Positions 59,902 through 64,000 of a stretch of 64,000 nucleotides of DNA are shown here, one piece after another (the stretch's first letter is position 1; each line of letters begins with the position of its first letter). Below the pieces are notes generated by a model, which ran no database searches, was not told the DNA's origin, and was given only the letters and a program-made list of their open reading frames with translations. Source of the DNA: Bacillota bacterium (GTDB taxonomy: Bacteria; Bacillota; Sulfobacillia; JAIMAT01); the NCBI GenBank assembly GCA_029960955.1, contig JASBVS010000024.1, forward strand, positions 1-64,000. Reading direction: 5' to 3'. Made by a program: the position numbers and the translations under genes.

Positions 59902-61491
59902 TCAGTGGCGGAAGTGGCGGACGCCGGTGAAGTAGAGGGTGATGCCGGCCTCCTCGCAGGCGCGGATGCTCTCCTCGTCGCGGATCGAGCCGCCGGGCTC
60001 GACGATGGCGGCGATGCCGGCCCGGGCCGCCGCCTGGGCGACGTCGCCGAAGGGGAAGAAGCCGTCGGAGGCGAGGACGGCGCCGCGGGCCGCCTCGCCC
60101 GCCCGCTCCAGCGCCTGGAGGGCGGCGTCGATGCGGTTGACCTGCCCGGCGCCGATGCCGAGCGTCCGCCCCTCGCGGGCGACCACGATGGCGTTGGAGC
60201 GGGCGTGGCGGACGACGCGCCAGGCGAACTCCAGGTCGGCCAGGAGCGGCGAGCCGTCCGGCAGGGGCCTGCCGGCCGCCAGCCGCCAGGCGGCGGGCTC
60301 GACCGGTGCCAGGTCGGCCTCCTGGAGCAGGGCGCCGCCGGCGATGGGGCGCAGCTCGAAGGGCGCGGTGACGGGACCGGCCGGATCGAGGGCGATCAGG
60401 CGCAGGTTCCGCTTCCTGCGCAGCCGTTCCAGCGCCGCCGGCTCGAAGCCGGGCGCCACCACCACCTCCAGGAAGATCCCGGCGAGGGCGTCGGCCGTGG
60501 CCGCGTCGACCGCCCGGTTGAGCGCCACCACCCCGCCGAAGATGGAGACCGGGTCGGCGTCGCGGGCGCGGGCGAAGGCCTCGGCCGGCGTCCCGCCGAG
60601 GGCGACGCCGCAGGGCGTGGCGTGCTTGATCGCGGCGGCCGCCGGCCGGCCGCTGCCGTCGAACTCGCGCACCAGGCGCCAGGCCGCCTGGGCGTCCTGC
60701 AGGTTGTTGTAGGAGAGCGGCTTGCCCTGCAGCGGCTCCGCCTCGGCCAGCGAGGGCGCGGGCCGAGCGGCCGCCGCGTCGCCGGGCTCGCCGCCGGGAG
60801 CCGCCTTCCCGGCGGTCGCGCCGCGCGGCCGCGCCTCGACGTAGAGCGCCGCCCGCTGGTGGGGGTTCTCGCCGTAGCGGAGGTCGGCCCGCTTCCTCAG
60901 CCCGAAGGGGAGCTCCGCCGGCAGCTCCTCCGCCGCCGGCGGCTCCAGCCAGCCGGCGACGGCGGCGTCGTAGACGGCCACGTGGCGGAAGGCGGCCGCC
61001 GCCAGGCGCCGCCGCTCCCCGGGCGCCAGGTCGCCCGCGGAGCGCAGCGCCTCCAGCACCGGCCCGTACTGCGCCGGGTCGGAGAGGACGATGACCGAGG
61101 GCCAGTTCTTCGCCGCCGCGCGCAGGAGCGCCGGGCCGCCGATGTCGATCTGCTCCAGCGAGGGCGCCTCCAGGAAGGGGTAGAGGTTGACCGCCACCAG
61201 GTCGACGGGCTCGACGCCCGCGCGGCGGAGTTCCTCCAGGTCGGACGCCACCTCCCGCCGTGCCAGGATGGCGGCGTGGACGGCCGGGTGGAGCGTCTTG
61301 ACGCGACCGCCCAGCATCTCGCCCCAGCCGGTCACCTCCTCCACCGGCGTCACCGGCACGCCCGCCGCCTCCAGGGCACGGGCCGTCCCGCCCGTGGAGA
61401 GGAGCCGGACGCCCAGCTCGACCAGGCCCCGTCCCAGCTCGACGATGCCGATCTTCTCGCTGACGCTCAGAAGTGCCCGACGGATCCGCAT
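59902..61491 (-). CDS. purH: bifunctional AICAR transformylase / IMP cyclohydrolase
   Basis: 529 residues. The N-terminal MGS-like IMP cyclohydrolase domain (RRALLSVSEKIGIVELGRGL, LLSTGGTARALEAAGVPV, GGRVKTLHPAVHAAIL) is followed by the AICAR transformylase domain (KPLSYNNLQDAQAAWRLV, AIKHATPCGVALG, LASDGFFPFGD, EPGGSIRDEE). It catalyses the last two steps to IMP. The ATG at 61491 is 8 bp after AGGTGA; a GTG 12 bp earlier overlaps it. Confidence 0.95.
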   Translation of the reverse strand: MRIRRALLSVSEKIGIVELGRGLVELGVRLLSTGGTARALEAAGVPVTPVEEVTGWGEMLGGRVKTLHPAVHAAILARREVASDLEELRRAGVEPVDLVAVNLYPFLEAPSLEQIDIGGPALLRAAAKNWPSVIVLSDPAQYGPVLEALRSAGDLAPGERRRLAAAAFRHVAVYDAAVAGWLEPPAAEELPAELPFGLRKRADLRYGENPHQRAALYVEARPRGATAGKAAPGGEPGDAAAARPAPSLAEAEPLQGKPLSYNNLQDAQAAWRLVREFDGSGRPAAAAIKHATPCGVALGGTPAEAFARARDADPVSIFGGVVALNRAVDAATADALAGIFLEVVVAPGFEPAALERLRRKRNLRLIALDPAGPVTAPFELRPIAGGALLQEADLAPVEPAAWRLAAGRPLPDGSPLLADLEFAWRVVRHARSNAIVVAREGRTLGIGAGQVNRIDAALQALERAGEAARGAVLASDGFFPFGDVAQAAARAGIAAIVEPGGSIRDEESIRACEEAGITLYFTGVRHFRH

Positions 61492-61510
61492 GAAGCTTCT
61501 CACCTCGCCG

Positions 61511-62185
61511 TCACGTTTCGGGGAGCTGCAGGACGCGCCGGCCGCGGATGCGCAGCCGGTCGAGCGCGTAGAGCCGGATCGCCTCCGGGTAGAGGCGGTG
61601 CTCCTCGCGCAGGATGCGCTCGGCCAGGCTCTCCGGCGTCTCTTCGTCGCCCACCGGCACCGCCGCCTGCAGGATGATGGGACCGTGGTCGACCGCCTCG
61701 TCCACGAAGTGGACGGTGCAGCCCGCGATCCGCACCCCGTACTCCAGCGCCTGGCGCTGCGCCTCCAGCCCCGGGAAGGCGGGCAGGAGCGAGGGGTGGA
61801 CGTTCATCACCCGCCCGCCCAGCGCCTCCAGGAAGCCCGGCCCGAGGAGGCGCAGGAAGCCCGCCAGCGCGCAGAGCTCCACCCCCCGCTCCAGGAGGTG
61901 CGCCGCCAGCGCCCGGTCGTAGGCGTCGCGCTCCGGGAACTTCCTCCGCTCCAGCACCTCCGCCGGCACCCCGTGCGAGCGCGCCACCTCCAGCGCCCGC
62001 ACGCCCGGCCGGTCGGAGAGGACCAGGCGGACCTCGGCCGGCAGCTCGCCCCGCTCCACCGCCGCCAGGATCGCCTCCAGGTTGGAGCCGCGGCCCGAGA
62101 CCAGGACGCCCAGCGGCACCGGTCTCCCCGGCGGCACGCCCGGCGGGCGCGAGCCGTCGAAGGGCGGGCGTGTCGGCGCGCTCAC
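61511..62185 (-). CDS. purN: phosphoribosylglycinamide formyltransferase
   Basis: 224 residues. LGVLVSGRGSNLEAIL starts the domain; the catalytic Asn and His are in VMNVHPSLLPAFPG and the Asp in VDEAVDHGPIILQ. It adds the formyl group from formyl-THF to GAR. The N-terminus has a roughly 20-residue Pro-rich extension. GTG at 62185 overlaps the purM stop. Confidence 0.95.
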   Translation of the reverse strand: MSAPTRPPFDGSRPPGVPPGRPVPLGVLVSGRGSNLEAILAAVERGELPAEVRLVLSDRPGVRALEVARSHGVPAEVLERRKFPERDAYDRALAAHLLERGVELCALAGFLRLLGPGFLEALGGRVMNVHPSLLPAFPGLEAQRQALEYGVRIAGCTVHFVDEAVDHGPIILQAAVPVGDEETPESLAERILREEHRLYPEAIRLYALDRLRIRGRRVLQLPET

Positions 62186-63234
62186 GCCCGCACCACCCGC
62201 CCCGCGGGGAAGACTTCCTGGCCGGCCGCGCGCAGCCGGCGGGCCGCCTCCTCGGCGGCGCCGGCGGCGACCACCAGGACGAAGCCGGCGCCCAGGTTGA
62301 AGACGCGCTCCATCTCCGCCTCCTCGATCTCCCCGGCCTCGCGGATGGCGCGGAAGACGGGCGGCTCCGGCCAGGTGCGCTCGATCTCCGCGCGCAGCCC
62401 CCCGGGCAGGACGCGCCGCAGGTTGGCCGCGAGGCCGCCGCCGGTGACGTGGGCGGCCGCGTGCACCTCCTCCCCGGCCGCGCGCAGCAGCTCGAGGACG
62501 GGGCGGACGTAGATCCGCGTCGGTTCCAGCAGGAGGTCGCCCAGGGTGGGAGGCGGGCTGCCGCCGGGCGCCGGCGGCCAGCCGGGCAGCGGCCGGTCCA
62601 GCCGGAGGCCGCCGCGCTCCAGCAGCGCCTTCCTGGCCAGGGCGTAGCCGTTGGCGTGGAGGCCGGAGCTGGCCAGGGCGAGGAGGCGGTCGCCCTCGCG
62701 GACGCGCTCGGGGCCGAGGCGGCGCTCCTCCTCCACCACGCCCAGGCAGAAGCCGGCCAGGTCGTACTCGCCGGGCTTGTAGAGGTCGGGCAACTCGGCC
62801 GACTCGCCGCCCAGGAGGGCGCAGCCCGCCTGCCGGCAGCCCTCGGCCACGCCGCCGACGACGGTGGCGACGAAGCCGGGCTCGAGCCGGTGGGCCGCCA
62901 GGTAGTCCAGGAAGAAGAGCGGCTCCGCCCCCACCGCCAGCACGTCGTTGGCGTTCATGGCCACGCAGTCGACGCCCACCGTCTCGTGGCGGCCCAGCGC
63001 GGAGGCGACCAGGAGCTTGGAGCCGACGCCGTCGGCGCCGGCCGCCAGGAGCGGCCGCCGGCAGCCCTGCGGCAGCCGCGCCAGGCCGGCGAAGCCGCCC
63101 ACGCCCGCCACCACCTCCGGCCGCAGGCTGGCCCGCGCCAGGGGGGCGATGCGGCGCACCAGCTCCTCGGCGTCGTCCAGGCGGACGCCGGCGGCGGCGT
63201 AGGTGAGCGGCGGCCCGCCGGAGGAAGCGTCCAT
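62182..63234 (-). CDS. purM: phosphoribosylformylglycinamidine cyclo-ligase
   Basis: 350 residues. ADGVGSKLLVASALGRHETVG, VAMNANDVLAVGAEPLFFLDY, GGESAELPDLYKPGEYDLAG, and the late VTGGGLAANLRRVLP. Makes AIR from FGAM. It starts with ATG overlapping the purF stop (ATGA) and ends overlapping purN, so the operon is tightly coupled. Confidence 0.95.
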   Translation of the reverse strand: MDASSGGPPLTYAAAGVRLDDAEELVRRIAPLARASLRPEVVAGVGGFAGLARLPQGCRRPLLAAGADGVGSKLLVASALGRHETVGVDCVAMNANDVLAVGAEPLFFLDYLAAHRLEPGFVATVVGGVAEGCRQAGCALLGGESAELPDLYKPGEYDLAGFCLGVVEEERRLGPERVREGDRLLALASSGLHANGYALARKALLERGGLRLDRPLPGWPPAPGGSPPPTLGDLLLEPTRIYVRPVLELLRAAGEEVHAAAHVTGGGLAANLRRVLPGGLRAEIERTWPEPPVFRAIREAGEIEEAEMERVFNLGAGFVLVVAAGAAEEAARRLRAAGQEVFPAGRVVRA

Positions 63235-64000
63235 CAGCTCACCTCCTCGAGACGGAGCGGGGGGAGGGGGAGGGCGGAGCCCGGCTCCGCCGCTTCCTCG
63301 TCGTCGAGGAGCGGGACCGGGTAGTCGCCCCGGAAGCAGGCGGTGCAGAAACGGCGGCTGCCGCCGGCGCCCGCCCGGGAGGCGCTCTCGCCCGCCGCCT
63401 CCAGCAGCCCCTCCAGGCTGAGGAAGGCCAGGCTCTCCACGCCCAGCTCCGCCCGCATCGCCTCCCGCGTCCGCCCGGCGGCGAAGAGCTCGCCCCGCTT
63501 GGAGGCGTCGATGCCGTAGCGGCAGGGGAAGCGGAAGGGCGGCGAGGCGATGCGCAGGTGGACCTCCGCCGCGCCCGCCGCGCGCAGGAGGTCGACGATC
63601 TGGCGGGCGGTGGTGCCGCGGACGAGCGAGTCGTCCACCAGCGCCACCCGCCGCCCCGCCACCACCGGCCGGACCGCGTTCAGCTTGAGGCGGACGCGGT
63701 CGTCGCGCCCCGCCTCCTCGGGCTCGATGAAGGTGCGCCCCACGTACCGGTTCCGCACCAGCCCCATCTCGTAGGGCAGGCCCAGCGCCTCGGCGTAGCC
63801 GGAGGCGGCGGAGAGGCTGGAGTCGGGCACGCCGACGACCACGTCCGCGGCGGCGGGCGCCTCGCGGGCCAGGAGGCGGCCGCTCCGCTTGCGGAAGCTG
63901 TGCACGTCGCCGCCGGCGAGGAGGGTGTCGGGGCGCGCCAGGTAGATCAGCTCGAAGAGGCAGAGCGCCTCGCGGTCGCCTTCCTGGGGGCGGGCGTAGC
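63234..64000 (-). CDS. purF: amidophosphoribosyltransferase, 5'-truncated by window edge
   Basis: C-terminal roughly 255 codons of PurF, which commits PRPP to purine synthesis. Visible are CLFELIYLARPD, VVGVPDSSLSAASGYAEAL, YVGRTFIEP, the PRPP-binding loop VALVDDSLVRGTTARQIV, SPPFRFPCRYGID, and FCTACFRGDYPVPL, whose cysteines belong to the 4Fe-4S cluster of the Bacillus-type enzyme. The glutamine-hydrolysing N-terminal domain lies beyond the window. Confidence 0.95.
   Translation of the reverse strand, partial: YARPQEGDREALCLFELIYLARPDTLLAGGDVHSFRKRSGRLLAREAPAAADVVVGVPDSSLSAASGYAEALGLPYEMGLVRNRYVGRTFIEPEEAGRDDRVRLKLNAVRPVVAGRRVALVDDSLVRGTTARQIVDLLRAAGAAEVHLRIASPPFRFPCRYGIDASKRGELFAAGRTREAMRAELGVESLAFLSLEGLLEAAGESASRAGAGGSRRFCTACFRGDYPVPLLDDEEAAEPGSALPLPPLRLEEVS

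Overview
The window is a contiguous chromosomal stretch from a very GC-rich bacterium (by eye around 70% G+C or more). I read it as a high-GC, endospore-forming member of the Bacillota, broadly Symbiobacterium- or Thermaerobacter-like; the exact lineage is inference. The evidence is an alpha/beta-type small acid-soluble spore protein (17497-17820), a SleL/YaaH-like GH18 spore-cortex hydrolase (4897-6681), a FabL-type enoyl-ACP reductase (27602-28363), SufCDSU-type Fe-S assembly with SufU, and a PepV-type dipeptidase. I saw no insertion sequence, phage gene, CRISPR array or rRNA.

Layout. 1-15 kb: the end of panE, a YigZ-type protein, a patatin-like lipase, a rhomboid protease, a degenerate Rieske-like protein, GH18, NfeD-like, a DEAD-box helicase, typA, an aldo/keto reductase, a MoeB-rhodanese fusion and dinB. 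15-21 kb: acpP, a PrsA-like foldase, the tRNA-Sec gene selC, a spore protein, a gluzincin-like protein, a Nudix hydrolase, SOD and an ornithine cyclodeaminase-like protein. 21.7-24.8 kb: a peroxide-stress operon (perR, rubrerythrin, a GlpC-like Fe-S protein, DUF3501) with a clear palindromic operator. 24.8-29.5 kb: two hot-dog dehydratase subunits, folE, two SDR enzymes (one FabL) and an M24 peptidase. 29.5-33.4 kb: sufCDSU, without sufB, behind an IscR-like operator. 33.4-41.5 kb: an AI-2E-type permease, a GT21-like glycosyltransferase, a metal-site-degenerate M24 protein, trxA, a two-component system and nth. 41.5-48 kb: a tandem ThyX-like protein, a CDF transporter, glnA, small membrane proteins and pepV. 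48-49 kb: the selenoprotein operon. 49-58 kb: bPH and SWIM proteins, a methyltransferase, mobB, moeA, YihY, an acyl-CoA synthetase, an HtrA-like pseudoprotease and a 2-hydroxyacid dehydrogenase. 58.4-64 kb: a purine operon, purF-purM-purN-purH-purD on the minus strand, with purF cut by the window edge.

The most interesting unit is a two-gene minus-strand operon at 47799-48773. Its first gene runs through an in-frame UGA (48324-48326) and encodes a two-domain thioredoxin/glutaredoxin-fold protein whose second redox motif would be Sec-Pro-Tyr-Cys. Its second gene is a CsoR-family repressor that has the two cysteines of the family but Asn in place of the metal-binding His, as expected of CstR-like persulfide sensors. 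A TTGACA/TATGCT promoter is followed by an ATACCC-CGAT-GGGTAT palindrome, the kind of operator CsoR/CstR proteins bind. The selC gene 31 kb away shows that the organism can charge UGA with selenocysteine. The molybdenum-cofactor genes moeA, mobB and moeB would fit an additional Sec-containing formate dehydrogenase elsewhere (inference).

Regulatory sites stand out as AT-richer islands in the GC-rich background. Similar arrangements (sigma-A-type promoter followed immediately by a palindrome) are visible before perR, the suf operon and the selenoprotein operon. Palindromes also overlap the folE and sod promoters, and one lies just upstream of the glnA promoter. Several proteins have lost catalytic or cofactor residues: HtrA-like at 56301, M24 at 36334, Rieske-like at 4354 and gluzincin-like at 17798. 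These are discussed as findings.
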